A stretch of DNA of 64,000 nucleotides from Arthrobacter sp. Edens01 (GCF_001307035.1 NZ_LKIU01000006.1:352904-416903), one strand, 5' to 3'; counted from the first letter of the stretch, positions 8,390 through 17,027 are shown. Numbers and translations are program-made. Notes: generated from the letters alone by a model not told the origin.

Positions 8390-9598
8390 GTGAACACGAA
8401 AACCCTGGACCGGGCCCTGCTGGCTGTCTTCGCCGTCTTCGCCCTGAACGGCCTGATCTTTGCCAGCTGGGCAGCGCGGATCCCGGCAGCAGCGCAGGCC
8501 CTGGACATCGGCTCCGCCGGTGTAGGGCTGCTGCTCCTCTTCTCAGCCGTTGGATCAGTTGCGGCCCTTCCGCTGGCAGGTGCCCTGGCACAGCGGGTGG
8601 GGACAGCAAATGCCGTCCGCACCGGGGGACTGCTGGCATCCGCCGCTGCCCTTGTGATCGCTGCCGGGCTGGCCTGGGCATCGATTCCCCTCACAGCCGG
8701 CGGCCTGCTGCTCTTTGGCGCCGGAATCGGGTTGTGGGACGTTGCCATGAACCTGGAAGGGACAGAGGTTGAACGCGGGCTGAGGCGGACGCTGATGCCC
8801 AAGTTCCACGGAGCCTTCAGCGGCGGAGCCTTCATCGGAGCCATGATTGGCGCCGGGCTTTCCGCACTGGGAGTCAGCCTCCCAGTCCACCTGCTCGGAA
8901 TCGTGGTGCTGGCTGTAGTGCTCGTAATCCTGGTGCCGAAGGCCTTCCTGCCGGATTCCCCGGAGATGCTGCACGCCCACGACGACGACGGCGGCCCGAA
9001 GCCCTCCAGCTTCGGAGCCTGGAAAGAAGGACGCACGCTGCTGATCGGCGTCGTTGTCCTTGGTGCCGCCCTCACTGAAGGTGCCGCCAACGACTGGGTG
9101 GCGAAGGCGACGGTGGATGGGCTGGACGCCTCTGAAACCGCCGGTGCGGTGATGTTCGGGACCTTCGTGGCAGCCATGACCGCTACGCGCTGGTTCGGCG
9201 CCAGGCTGATCGACCGGATGGGCCGGGTGCGGGCGCTTCGGCTGTGCATGGGAGCTTCACTGGCGGGTCTGATTCTCTTTGTGTTTGCACCCAGCCTCTG
9301 GCTCGCCGGGATCGGCGTCATCCTGTGGGGGATTGGCGCCGCACTGGGCTTCCCCATGGGCATGTCCGCCGCCGGTGACGATCCGGCCCATGCTGCGGGC
9401 CGGGTTTCGGTTGTTTCTACCCTTGGCTACACGGCGTTCTTCGTCGGCCCTCCGCTGCTTGGTTTCCTTGGCGAGCAGTGGGGCCTGCGCAACGCGCTGC
9501 TGGTTGTGGGCGCGGCAATGCTCATGTCCATCCTTTTTGCGCCGGTCGCCGCCGAGCGGAAGCCGGAGGACCTGGGTACAGGGAATCCTGCCGCCTAA
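8390..9598 (+). CDS. MFS transporter (12 TM, YbjJ/fucose-permease-like)
   Basis: About 402 residues with roughly twelve hydrophobic helices and a central cytoplasmic loop (near HAHDDDGGPKPSS). It begins with a short tail and the helix ALLAVFAVFALNGLIFASWAARIP. The G-x-G-x-W-D-V-A-M-N motif in helix 4 and the G-A-x-x-G-A pattern recall the YbjJ and FucP-like MFS group, which moves sugars or unknown small molecules by proton coupling. The GTG at 8390 is the first plausible start, but a GGGAG overlaps it, so the exact start is uncertain. It lies 55 bp after the ABC-F gene and may be co-transcribed with it. Substrate unknown. Confidence 0.8.
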   Translation: MNTKTLDRALLAVFAVFALNGLIFASWAARIPAAAQALDIGSAGVGLLLLFSAVGSVAALPLAGALAQRVGTANAVRTGGLLASAAALVIAAGLAWASIPLTAGGLLLFGAGIGLWDVAMNLEGTEVERGLRRTLMPKFHGAFSGGAFIGAMIGAGLSALGVSLPVHLLGIVVLAVVLVILVPKAFLPDSPEMLHAHDDDGGPKPSSFGAWKEGRTLLIGVVVLGAALTEGAANDWVAKATVDGLDASETAGAVMFGTFVAAMTATRWFGARLIDRMGRVRALRLCMGASLAGLILFVFAPSLWLAGIGVILWGIGAALGFPMGMSAAGDDPAHAAGRVSVVSTLGYTAFFVGPPLLGFLGEQWGLRNALLVVGAAMLMSILFAPVAAERKPEDLGTGNPAA

Positions 9599-9676
9599 CG
9601 GGCAATTCCAGCCAAGTTCCTCCTCCCCGCACAGTTGCGGACTGAAGCTGTCCGGAAAAGGCCTATCCAGCGCGTC

Positions 9677-9697
9677 CGCTCAGTCCTAACCTGAGCG
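9677..9697 (+). promoter_or_regulatory. Inverted repeat immediately before the drrA-like start codon
   Basis: CGCTCAG and CTGAGCG form a perfect 7-bp inverted repeat with a 7-base spacer, ending two bases before the ATG at 9699. The spacer contains TAACCT (9688-9693), a plausible minus-10 hexamer about six bases before the ATG. The gene lacks a Shine-Dalgarno sequence. The arrangement fits a repressor operator over the promoter of a leaderless mRNA. This is inference from spacing and symmetry. Confidence 0.45.
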
Positions 9698-9698
9698 C

Positions 9699-10742
9699 AT
9701 GTCCTTTCCCCCCAACAATTCTTCCCCGCTTAATCCTGTGTCCGAAGGCCGCAGGGATCCCCTGATCCAGGCCCGCGGCCTGACCAAGGTTTACAAGTCA
9801 AAGTCCGGTCCGGTGTATGCCCTGAACGGACTGGACATCGCAGTTCCCCAAGGCACCGTCAAAGCCCTGCTGGGTCCTAACGGAGCTGGCAAGACCACCG
9901 CGGTCAAGGTCCTGACCACCCTGATCAAACCCGATGCCGGCACAGCCGTGATCGACCGGTTCGATGTCCTGCAGCGTCCCAAGGACGTGCGCCGGATCAT
10001 TGGCGTTTCCGGACAGTACTCGGCCGTGGATGAGAACCTGACCGGTATTGAGAATCTGCGCATGGTGGGCAGGCTCTACCACCTGCCGGCCCCGGCAGCC
10101 CGCCGCCGGGCGGCTGAGCTGATTGAACAGTTCGACCTGGCCGATGCCGGCAACCGCCCCGTCAAGGGGTACTCCGGCGGTATGCGGCGCCGGCTGGACC
10201 TCGCCGGTGCCCTGGTCAACGAACCCCGGGTGCTGTTCCTGGACGAACCGACCACAGGGCTGGACCCCCGCAGCCGGCTGGCGCTCTGGGATGTCATCAA
10301 ATCCCTGGTTGCCGCCGGAACCACCCTGCTGCTGACCACCCAGTACCTGGAAGAAGCCGACCAGCTGGCAGACAGCGTCGCGGTGATCGACGGCGGCAAA
10401 GTCATCGCCGAGGGAACATCCGACCAGCTCAAGGCCATGATCGGCGGACACCGTGTGGCAGTGGCACTGGTTGAAGGATTCGACGCCGGTGTGGCCCGTG
10501 ACGTGCTTGCCCGGTACGGCAGCGGAGAAGTCCAGACCGCCAGTGACGGACGCAGCCTGGAGGTGGCAGTGACTGAAGGTCCCTCGGCACTGCAGCACGT
10601 TCTGGCAGACCTGGCCGCTGCAGGCATCGAACTGCACGACGCCGGGATCCGCCGCCCCACCCTCGACGACGTGTTCCTCAAGCTCACCGGACACATGGCC
10701 GAAGCGGGCCAGGAAAAAGCAGACGCAGGGAGCGCACAGTGA
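9699..10742 (+). CDS. DrrA-like ABC exporter ATPase (drug resistance type)
   Basis: A 347-residue ABC ATPase of the daunorubicin-resistance (DrrA) group. It has Walker A GPNGAGKTT (residues 59-67), signature YSGGMRRRLDLAG, Walker B VLFLDEPTTGLDPRSR, an H-loop in LLTTQYLEEADQ, and the long DrrA C-terminal region ending in the family motif RRPTLDDVFLKLTG. It powers export of hydrophobic drugs or lipids together with the permease encoded next, whose GTG start overlaps this stop. A perfect inverted repeat directly before the ATG suggests local repression, but no regulator gene adjoins. The natural substrate is unknown. Confidence 0.88.
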   Translation: MSFPPNNSSPLNPVSEGRRDPLIQARGLTKVYKSKSGPVYALNGLDIAVPQGTVKALLGPNGAGKTTAVKVLTTLIKPDAGTAVIDRFDVLQRPKDVRRIIGVSGQYSAVDENLTGIENLRMVGRLYHLPAPAARRRAAELIEQFDLADAGNRPVKGYSGGMRRRLDLAGALVNEPRVLFLDEPTTGLDPRSRLALWDVIKSLVAAGTTLLLTTQYLEEADQLADSVAVIDGGKVIAEGTSDQLKAMIGGHRVAVALVEGFDAGVARDVLARYGSGEVQTASDGRSLEVAVTEGPSALQHVLADLAAAGIELHDAGIRRPTLDDVFLKLTGHMAEAGQEKADAGSAQ

Positions 10743-11581
10743 CCGCCGCAGCCGGGGCCCTGGATCTGGCCCCCACCGAGGGATCCGCCATTGGACGCTG
10801 GGCTTCGGACGGCTGGACAGTCACCAAGCGGAACCTGATAAAGATCCGCCGCTCACCGGACATGCTCGCCTTCGCAGTGCTACAGCCCATCATGTTCGTC
10901 CTGCTGTTCAGCCAGGTCTACGGCGGATCCATCCAGGTTCAGGGAACGGATTACACCCAGTACCTGATGGCCGGGATTTTCGCCCAGACCGTGGTCTTCG
11001 GGTCCACCTTTTCCGGGTCCGCGATGGCCCAGGACCTCAAGGAAGGCATCATCGACAGGTTCCGCACCCTTCCCATGAGCCCGTCCGCCGTCCTGGTCGG
11101 ACGCACCAATTCCGACCTGGTGCTCAACACGATTTCGGTGACGATCATGATGGCCACGGGCCTGCTGGTGGGCTGGCGGGTCAACACGTCGTTTGCGAGC
11201 TTCCTCGCCGGCGTCGGACTGCTGCTGCTTTTCTCCTATGCCTTCAGCTGGGTCATGGCGCTGCTGGGCATGTCCGTCCGTTCACCGGAAGCGATCAACA
11301 ACGCCTCGTTCATCATCCTGTTCCCCATCACGTTCATTTCCAACGCGTTCGTGCAGAGTTCCACCCTGCCCGAGCCGCTGCGGATCTTTGCTGAATGGAA
11401 CCCTGTTTCGGCCCTGGTGCAGGCTGTGCGGCAGCTGTTCGGCAACCTGGGTTCGGCTCCGGTCCCAGACACGTGGCCCATGCAGCACGCAATTGCGACC
11501 GTGCTGATCGGATCTGCGGCCCTGCTTCTTGTTTTTGTTCCCCTTGCCGTGCGGAAATTTGAGGCAGTGAGCTCACGGTAG
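10739..11581 (+). CDS. DrrB-like ABC-2 type permease
   Basis: A 280-residue membrane protein with about six helices and the ABC-2 permease layout. A cytoplasmic N-terminus (WTVTKRNLIKIRRSPDML) precedes helix 1 (AFAVLQPIMFVLLFSQVYGG). The amphipathic motif KEGIIDRFRTLPMSPSAVL follows; it is the classic ABC-2 coupling segment. The C-terminal helix ends in VRKFEAVSSR. It starts at a GTG overlapping the stop of the DrrA-like ATPase, so the two form one translationally coupled exporter. An intact pair of this kind normally works as a 2+2 complex. Substrate unknown. Confidence 0.87.
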   Translation: MTAAAGALDLAPTEGSAIGRWASDGWTVTKRNLIKIRRSPDMLAFAVLQPIMFVLLFSQVYGGSIQVQGTDYTQYLMAGIFAQTVVFGSTFSGSAMAQDLKEGIIDRFRTLPMSPSAVLVGRTNSDLVLNTISVTIMMATGLLVGWRVNTSFASFLAGVGLLLLFSYAFSWVMALLGMSVRSPEAINNASFIILFPITFISNAFVQSSTLPEPLRIFAEWNPVSALVQAVRQLFGNLGSAPVPDTWPMQHAIATVLIGSAALLLVFVPLAVRKFEAVSSR

Positions 11582-11610
11582 GACCCCGCCCGCGAACGTA
11601 AGGAAACCCA

Positions 11611-12558
11611 ATGATCGAGGCGCGCGAACTCGCCAAGCGGTACGGCGGCAAGACTGCCGTGGACGGGGTGAGCTTTTCGGTCCAGCCGGGAAGGGTGACC
11701 GGGTTCCTCGGGCCCAACGGTGCCGGAAAATCGACCACCATGCGGCTTATTGTCGGTCTGGACCATCCGACTTCAGGAACAGTGACGGTCAACGGGAAAC
11801 CGTACGCCAGGCACCGGATGCCGCTGCACGAGGTCGGTGCGCTGCTGGAGGCAAAGGCCGTGCACCCGAGACGGTCGGCATACAACCATCTGCGCGCCCT
11901 GGCCGCGACCGAAGGCATTTCCACCAAACGCGTCAACGAGGTCATCGAGCTGACCGGCCTGGGTCCGGTGGCCAGGAAGCGGGTGGGCGGTTTCTCACTC
12001 GGTATGGGACAGCGCCTCGGCATTGCCGCGGCCCTGCTGGGGGACCCGCAGACCCTGATCCTGGATGAGCCGGTCAACGGCCTGGACCCGGAAGGCGTGA
12101 AGTGGGTGCGCTACCTGGTCAAGGGCCTCGCCGCCGAAGGCCGTACGGTGTTCATCTCCTCCCACCTGATGAGCGAGATGGCCGTCACGGCTGATCACCT
12201 GATCGTGATCGGCCGCGGCCGTATCCTGGCCGACGCGCCCATCGAGACAGTCCTCACCGGCGGCCAGGCCGAACGCGTCCTGGTGCGAACGGACGACGCC
12301 GACGGCCTGGCAGCCGCTGTAGCCGCTGCGGGGGTGGAGATACGCCGGGAGGCGGCGGACGAGCTGACGGTCCTCGGGCTGTCCGCCCGGAGCATCGCTG
12401 AGGCGGCCTTCGCCCGGGGGATCCTTATCACCGGCCTGATCCCGCAGCAGGAAACCCTTGAAGATGCCTACATGGAACTAACCGGCGGCGAGGTCGAATA
12501 CCAGTCGCAGCAGATCGGCGCGCAGGCGTTCCCGGCCAACGAAGGACAAAGCGAATGA
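11611..12558 (+). CDS. ABC transporter ATPase, copy 1 of a tandem duplication
   Basis: A 315-residue ATPase of the bacitracin/lantibiotic-exporter-like group. It has Walker A GPNGAGKST (34-42), the unusual signature FSLGMGQRLGIA normal for this group, Walker B LILDEPVNGLDPEG and an H-loop in SSHLMSEMAVTADH. Its first 235 residues are nearly superimposable on the protein encoded at 13569, with the same motif spacing. The C-terminal 80 residues have drifted. It overlaps the following permease gene by ATGA. The pair probably exports or extracts peptides or antibiotics acting on the envelope. It starts 29 bp after the DrrB-like gene, so read-through from that promoter is likely. Confidence 0.87.
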   Translation: MIEARELAKRYGGKTAVDGVSFSVQPGRVTGFLGPNGAGKSTTMRLIVGLDHPTSGTVTVNGKPYARHRMPLHEVGALLEAKAVHPRRSAYNHLRALAATEGISTKRVNEVIELTGLGPVARKRVGGFSLGMGQRLGIAAALLGDPQTLILDEPVNGLDPEGVKWVRYLVKGLAAEGRTVFISSHLMSEMAVTADHLIVIGRGRILADAPIETVLTGGQAERVLVRTDDADGLAAAVAAAGVEIRREAADELTVLGLSARSIAEAAFARGILITGLIPQQETLEDAYMELTGGEVEYQSQQIGAQAFPANEGQSE

Positions 12559-13409
12559 GCACAGCTGCAGCCCCTGGGTCCCGGTCACAGCGATCCTGGG
12601 CCGGCCGTCCGGTCACCTTTGGCCGTGTGCTGCGCTCTGAGTGGATCAAGACGGCGACCGTGCCTTCGACCGTCATCCTCCTGGCGGTGAGTTTCGCAGT
12701 GATGGTCGGCCTGGGTGCACTGGTCGCCTGGGGGATAGTCCAGCTGGCCAGCGATCCGGAGTCAGGCCCGCCCGAGGGAATCGGCCAGTCTCTGCAGACC
12801 GCTGCGTATGACGTTCCATCCGCGGGCCTTCCATTCGGTCAGCTGCTGATCGCTGCACTGGCGGTGGTGCTGATTGGGTCCGAATACACCACCGGAATGA
12901 TCCGGTCCACCATGGTGGCGGTGCCCACCCGTATTCCCGCACTGCTGGCCAAGACGCTGGTGATAGCCGTCATCTCCTTCCTGGTCGGTGTGCTGGCGGC
13001 CTTCACCACCTATCTGCTGGCGCAGCCAATCCTTGGGGGCTCCGATTTGGACTTCGGTCTGGAAGCAGACGGGGTGCTGCCCTCCATCATCAACACAGGG
13101 ACGGTCCTGGCCCTGATTGCCATCATGGGAGTGGGTATTGGCGCACTCCTGCGCAACACGGCCGGGGGAGTGGTGACCCTGGTGGGCGCGCTGTTTGTCC
13201 TGCCCATCATCGCCGGCCTGCTCACCGGCCTGGCGGACTGGGTGGAAGACGCCGCCCGTTTCCTGCCAAGCAGCGCCGCGGGCCAGCTGGTAGCCACGCA
13301 GGTCCAGCCCGGTCAGTTCAATCAGGTGGAGGGCGGACTGATCCTCGCGGGATGGGCAGTGGTGCTCCTGGCCGCGGCCATCCTCGTCCTCAGGAAGCGC
13401 GATGTTTAG
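12555..13409 (+). CDS. ABC-2 type permease, copy 1 of a tandem duplication
   Basis: A 284-residue permease with about six membrane helices. A short tail with FGRVLRSEWIKTATVPST leads into helix 1, and the SEYTTGMIRSTMVAVPTR coupling segment lies near the middle. It closely parallels the permease at 14522 (same SEWIK, GSEY/ASEY and AVPTR motifs, and the ADW-x-x-DAARFLPSSA loop), so the ATPase-permease pair was duplicated as a unit. The start codon overlaps the ATPase stop. It ends with a basic tail (LRKRDV) shared with its paralogue. Substrate unknown. Confidence 0.85.
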   Translation: MSTAAAPGSRSQRSWAGRPVTFGRVLRSEWIKTATVPSTVILLAVSFAVMVGLGALVAWGIVQLASDPESGPPEGIGQSLQTAAYDVPSAGLPFGQLLIAALAVVLIGSEYTTGMIRSTMVAVPTRIPALLAKTLVIAVISFLVGVLAAFTTYLLAQPILGGSDLDFGLEADGVLPSIINTGTVLALIAIMGVGIGALLRNTAGGVVTLVGALFVLPIIAGLLTGLADWVEDAARFLPSSAAGQLVATQVQPGQFNQVEGGLILAGWAVVLLAAAILVLRKRDV

Positions 13410-13440
13410 GGCCTCATCCCCTTTGGCGTCAGGGAAATCC

Positions 13441-13490
13441 CTGAGTCATCCCTAAGGGGGACTCCTGAATTAGCCTGAATCATCCCTAGG
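13441..13490 (+). promoter_or_regulatory. Repeated TCATCCCTA(A)GG boxes upstream of the second ABC pair
   Basis: Two similar boxes, CTGAGTCATCCCTAAGG (13441-13457) and CTGAATCATCCCTAGG (13475-13490), lie 34 bp apart in the 148-bp gap between the two ABC pairs. A weaker TCATCCC occurs at 13414. The first contains the palindrome CCCTAAGGG. A minus-10-like CATAGT (13517-13522) follows with no good minus-35, as expected for an activator-dependent promoter. A response regulator is the most likely binder, but this is inference. Confidence 0.45.
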
Positions 13491-13568
13491 AACGGTCCGC
13501 TGCAGCACATGGTGCGCATAGTGTGGAGTCACCCCCACGAATTTGTACGCTCCTAGATGAGGATCACC

Positions 13569-14525
13569 ATGATCGAGGCACACGGCCTCTCCAAGCGCTA
13601 CGGCAGCAAGACCGCGGTCGACAACGTTTCCTTTACTGTCGAACCCGGGAAAGTGACCGGGTTCCTGGGTCCGAACGGCGCCGGCAAGTCCACCACCATG
13701 CGGATGATTGTGGGACTTGACCGTCCCACTGCCGGAACCGTCACCATCAACGGCAAGCCCTATGCCAAGCACAAGGCTCCGCTCCACGAGGCAGGTGCGC
13801 TGCTGGACGCAAAGGCAGTGCACACCCGCCGGTCGGCCTACAACCACCTGCGGGCCATGGCCGCTACGCACGGCATCTCCAACAAGCGCGTCAACGAAGT
13901 CATTGAGCTAACCGGTCTGGAACCGGTTGCCAGGAAGCGCGTCGGCGGGTTCTCGCTGGGTATGGGCCAGCGCCTGGGCATCGCCGTTGCGCTGCTGGGA
14001 GATCCCAATACGCTGATCCTGGACGAGCCGGTCAACGGCCTGGATCCCGAGGGCGTGCTCTGGGTCAGGAATCTTGCCCGGGGGCTCGCTTCCGAGGGCC
14101 GGACGGTTTTCCTTTCCTCACACCTGATGAGTGAAATGGCTGTTACAGCGGATCACCTGATCGTGATTGGCCGCGGCCGCATCATCGCCAACGCGCCGAT
14201 TCAGGACATCATCGACGGCGGCGGACGGCAGCGCACCCGGGTGCGCACCGACCACGCTGCGGACCTCCTGCCCGTCCTGGAAGGGCGGGGGGCTGAAATC
14301 ACCCGCGTTGAAGACGGACTGTTTGAAGTCAGCGGCGCCGATTCACGGTCCATTGCCGAAATCGCGCTGGACCGCAGGATCCTGCTCACCGAACTGACGC
14401 CCATCCAGGTTTCCCTTGAGGACGCCTACATGGAACTCACCAGGGACGACGTCGAATACAAGTCACACGGATTTAGCCAGGAACCGGCTTCCGCCGAGCC
14501 TGTTGTGGAAGGAACCCGAGCATGA
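13569..14525 (+). CDS. ABC transporter ATPase, copy 2 of a tandem duplication
   Basis: A 318-residue ATPase paralogous to the one at 11611, with the same GPNGAGKST Walker A, FSLGMGQRLGIA signature and LILDEPVNGLDPEG Walker B. The ATG at 13569 aligns with the start of copy 1 (MIEA-x-x-L-x-KRYG) and has GAGG six bases upstream; an ATG at 13557 would add four residues. Unlike copy 1 it has its own upstream region with repeated boxes, so the copies may be regulated differently. The C-terminal regulatory tail differs most from copy 1. It overlaps the next permease gene (ATGA). Confidence 0.87.
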   Translation: MIEAHGLSKRYGSKTAVDNVSFTVEPGKVTGFLGPNGAGKSTTMRMIVGLDRPTAGTVTINGKPYAKHKAPLHEAGALLDAKAVHTRRSAYNHLRAMAATHGISNKRVNEVIELTGLEPVARKRVGGFSLGMGQRLGIAVALLGDPNTLILDEPVNGLDPEGVLWVRNLARGLASEGRTVFLSSHLMSEMAVTADHLIVIGRGRIIANAPIQDIIDGGGRQRTRVRTDHAADLLPVLEGRGAEITRVEDGLFEVSGADSRSIAEIALDRRILLTELTPIQVSLEDAYMELTRDDVEYKSHGFSQEPASAEPVVEGTRA

Positions 14526-15397
14526 GCACCACATCCGCACCCGCGACCTCCCGCCGGGCGGTCCGCACTGACGGCAGCGGCGTCAACTTTGCCAGGGTCA
14601 TGCGCTCGGAATGGATCAAGGTAACCACCCTGCCCTCCACCGTCATCCTGCTCTCCGTCACCCTCGTGGTCATGGTCGGCCTGGCCGCGCTGGTGGCTTG
14701 GAGCTGGGCCACAACCGCCCAGATGCTCGCGGATGATCCCAGCATGGGACCGGCCATGGGTGTTGGGAACGGCATGGACCTGCAGGCCATGGTCTATGAC
14801 ACCCCTGCATCGGGTGCGCTCTTCGGCCAGCTGCTGATCGCTGCCCTCGCCGTGGTCCTCGTGGCCTCCGAGTACAGTACCGGAATGATCCGCTCCACCA
14901 TGGTGGCTGTTCCCACCCGCACGCCGGCGCTGCTCGCCAAGGCGATCATCACCGCACTCGTTGCCTTCGTCATCGGAGTCGCCGGAGCCTTTGCCAGTTT
15001 CCTGATCAGCCAGCCGCTGCTGGCACCGGAAAACCTGGACTTCGGCCTGGACGCTCCGTGGGTGCTGCCCAGCATCATCAACACCGGAACACTCCTGGCC
15101 GGCATCGCGATCATGGGTGTAGCCACCGGGTCGCTGCTTCGCAGCACAGCCGGCGGGGTCGTCACCATTATTGGCGTGCTGTTCGTGCTGCCGGTGATCA
15201 TCCAGCTGATCTCCGGCCTGGCGGACTGGATTCCGGACGCCGCGCGGTTCCTGCCGAGCAGCGCCGGTTCCCAGCTGGTGGCAACGAATATTGCTGACGG
15301 CGCGCTGAACCAGCTCGAAGGCGGACTGGTCCTGGGCGGCTGGGCCGTCCTGCTCCTGATCGTGGCGCTGATCGTCACCAAGCGCCGCGACGTGTAG
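14522..15397 (+). CDS. ABC-2 type permease, copy 2 of a tandem duplication
   Basis: A 291-residue permease with about six helices, paralogous to the one at 12555. It shares FARVMRSEWIKVTTLPST, ASEYSTGMIRSTMVAVPTR and the loop before the last helix. It has a longer first outer loop (about residues 68-95, Met rich: DDPSMGPAMGVGNGMD) than copy 1, which is where substrate preference could differ. It is coupled to its ATPase by ATGA and followed by a strong terminator at 15467-15505, which ends the whole ABC region. Confidence 0.85.
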   Translation: MSTTSAPATSRRAVRTDGSGVNFARVMRSEWIKVTTLPSTVILLSVTLVVMVGLAALVAWSWATTAQMLADDPSMGPAMGVGNGMDLQAMVYDTPASGALFGQLLIAALAVVLVASEYSTGMIRSTMVAVPTRTPALLAKAIITALVAFVIGVAGAFASFLISQPLLAPENLDFGLDAPWVLPSIINTGTLLAGIAIMGVATGSLLRSTAGGVVTIIGVLFVLPVIIQLISGLADWIPDAARFLPSSAGSQLVATNIADGALNQLEGGLVLGGWAVLLLIVALIVTKRRDV

Positions 15398-15466
15398 CAC
15401 CCCCACACTTCGGTGAAGGCAGAAGCGGAAGAACGGCCGCGGACGCCTTCACCGAACACCTCCCGC

Positions 15467-15505
15467 AGGATCCCCCGGGCAGCACTGCCCGGGGGATCCT
15501 TTTTT
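15467..15505 (+). terminator. Rho-independent terminator after the duplicated ABC operon
   Basis: A perfect 15-bp stem (AGGATCCCCCGGGCA paired with TGCCCGGGGGATCCT) with a GCAC loop is followed by six T residues (15500-15505). It separates the ABC genes from the aminopeptidase gene on the same strand. Confidence 0.92.
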
Positions 15506-15555
15506 GTGCGAAGCAGCGGTTACGCGCCCGCCGCCGGCTCTGGTTGAATCAGAGC

Positions 15556-16830
15556 ATGTCTGACGCACTGGCTCACGTAAAAGACCTCGGCGATTATGTT
15601 GCCGCTTCACCCTCCAGCTTCCACGCGGCGCGCACCGCTGCAGACCGGCTTGCAGCTGCCGGATTCACGGAGCTGTCCGAGGACCAGGACTGGCCCACAG
15701 CCCCCGGCCGGTACGTCGTGGTCCGTGACGGCGCGTTCATCGCCTGGATCGTTCCCGAAGGAGCCGCTGCCGGCACGGGGTTCAACATCTTCGGCACCCA
15801 CACTGACTCGCCAACCTTCAAGCTCAAGCCTTCGCCGACTACCGGAAAGTTCGGCTGGCTGCAGGCCGGCGTGGAGGTTTACGGCGGACCGCTGCTGAAC
15901 TCCTGGCTGGACCGTGAACTGGAGCTCGCCGGACGGCTGGTGACGCTCGACGGCGTCGAGCACCTGGTTGCCACCGGTCCGCTGCTGCGTTTCCCGCAGC
16001 TGGCCATTCACCTGGACCGCGCCGTGAACGAAGGCCTGAAGCTGGACAAGCAGCAGCACATGAACCCGGTGTGGGGTCTCGGTGACCCGTCTGCCGCTGA
16101 CCTGCTGGGCCTGCTCGCCGCCAGCGCAGGCGTGGACCGCGGTGAAATCGGGGGGTACGACGTCGTTGCCGCCGACACCCAGCCCGCACGGGTGTTCGGC
16201 GCCGACAGTGAGTTCCTGGCCTCGGGGCGGCTGGACAACCTGTCATCCGTCCACGCCGGACTGCGCGCCCTGGAAGCTGCTGCGGAAACCAAGACCGCCG
16301 GATCCATTGCCGTCCTGGCCGCTTTCGACCATGAGGAAGTCGGCAGCGGATCGCGCTCCGGCGCGGCCGGCCCGTTCCTTGAAGACGTGCTGGCCCGGGT
16401 CAGCACGGGACTCGGAGCGGACGCAATGCAGGCACAGCGGGCCTTTGCTGCTTCCTTCTGCATTTCTGCCGATGCCGGGCACGCGGTGCATCCCAACTAT
16501 GCCGAACGGCACGACCCCGCCAACCGGCCTGTCCTGAACGGTGGGCCGCTGCTCAAGATCAACGCCAACCAGCGCTACACCACCGACGCTCCCGGGGCGG
16601 CGTACTGGGCAGGACTTTGCCGGGAGGCCGAGGTTCCCTACCAGGAATTCGTGTCCAACAACGCAATTCCCTGCGGTTCAACCATTGGCCCGCTCACGGC
16701 AACCCGGTTGGGAATCCGCACCATCGACGTCGGCATTCCGCTGCTTTCGATGCACTCCGCCCGCGAGATGGCCGGCGTCAACGACCCGTTCCACCTTTCC
16801 CGCGCCGCAGAGGCCTTCTTTGTCCGCTGA
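15556..16830 (+). CDS. M18 family aspartyl aminopeptidase
   Basis: A 424-residue cytosolic metallo-aminopeptidase of family M18, which removes N-terminal Asp/Glu from peptides using two zinc ions. Metal-site motifs are in order: GTHTDSP (His82, Asp84), the DNL segment in SGRLDNLSSVHAG, DHEEVGS (Glu260-Glu261), SADAGHAVHPNY and a C-terminal PLLSMHSARE. Length is normal for the family. The ATG at 15556 begins the conserved N-terminus; a TTG at 15544 is in frame but less likely. It is a single gene between the terminator at 15467 and the rpsF promoter region. Confidence 0.92.
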   Translation: MSDALAHVKDLGDYVAASPSSFHAARTAADRLAAAGFTELSEDQDWPTAPGRYVVVRDGAFIAWIVPEGAAAGTGFNIFGTHTDSPTFKLKPSPTTGKFGWLQAGVEVYGGPLLNSWLDRELELAGRLVTLDGVEHLVATGPLLRFPQLAIHLDRAVNEGLKLDKQQHMNPVWGLGDPSAADLLGLLAASAGVDRGEIGGYDVVAADTQPARVFGADSEFLASGRLDNLSSVHAGLRALEAAAETKTAGSIAVLAAFDHEEVGSGSRSGAAGPFLEDVLARVSTGLGADAMQAQRAFAASFCISADAGHAVHPNYAERHDPANRPVLNGGPLLKINANQRYTTDAPGAAYWAGLCREAEVPYQEFVSNNAIPCGSTIGPLTATRLGIRTIDVGIPLLSMHSAREMAGVNDPFHLSRAAEAFFVR

Positions 16831-16877
16831 CACAAGGGGCGCTGTCCACAGTGGCCGGGCGGTACGGAAAAATCGGA

Positions 16878-17027
16878 TAGGATAGTGGAGTCTGTGCTGT
16901 CAGCTCCGGCTGGCAGGCTTTCGGCGTGAGGGGACTCCCCTCGCTGCGCCGGAGCAAAGACAACGCTAAAGAACCTCCTGTTACGGAAAGACCGTGACCG
17001 TATAGCCCAAAGGAGGTGGGTTCACAA
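16878..17027 (+). promoter_or_regulatory. rpsF promoter and structured 5' leader (candidate S6:S18 autoregulatory RNA)
   Basis: Minus-10-like hexamers TAGGAT/GATAGT occur at 16878-16886. The leader then folds strongly. GAGGGG (16928-16933) pairs with CCCCTC (16937-16942) and is extended by CGGCG/CGCCG (16922-16926 with 16947-16951). A competing perfect 8-bp pairing joins GCTCCGGC (16903-16910) to GCCGGAGC (16948-16955). The Shine-Dalgarno AAAGGAGG follows at about 17010-17017. rpsF leaders in many bacteria carry an S6:S18-binding element with a conserved CCG. Assigning this leader to that class is inference. Confidence 0.5.

Noticed and set aside
7762..9363. Long minus-strand open frame opposite the ABC-F and MFS genes
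   Set aside because: Both plus-strand genes carry clear motifs across the same region, and the antisense frame spans their boundary without any family signature.
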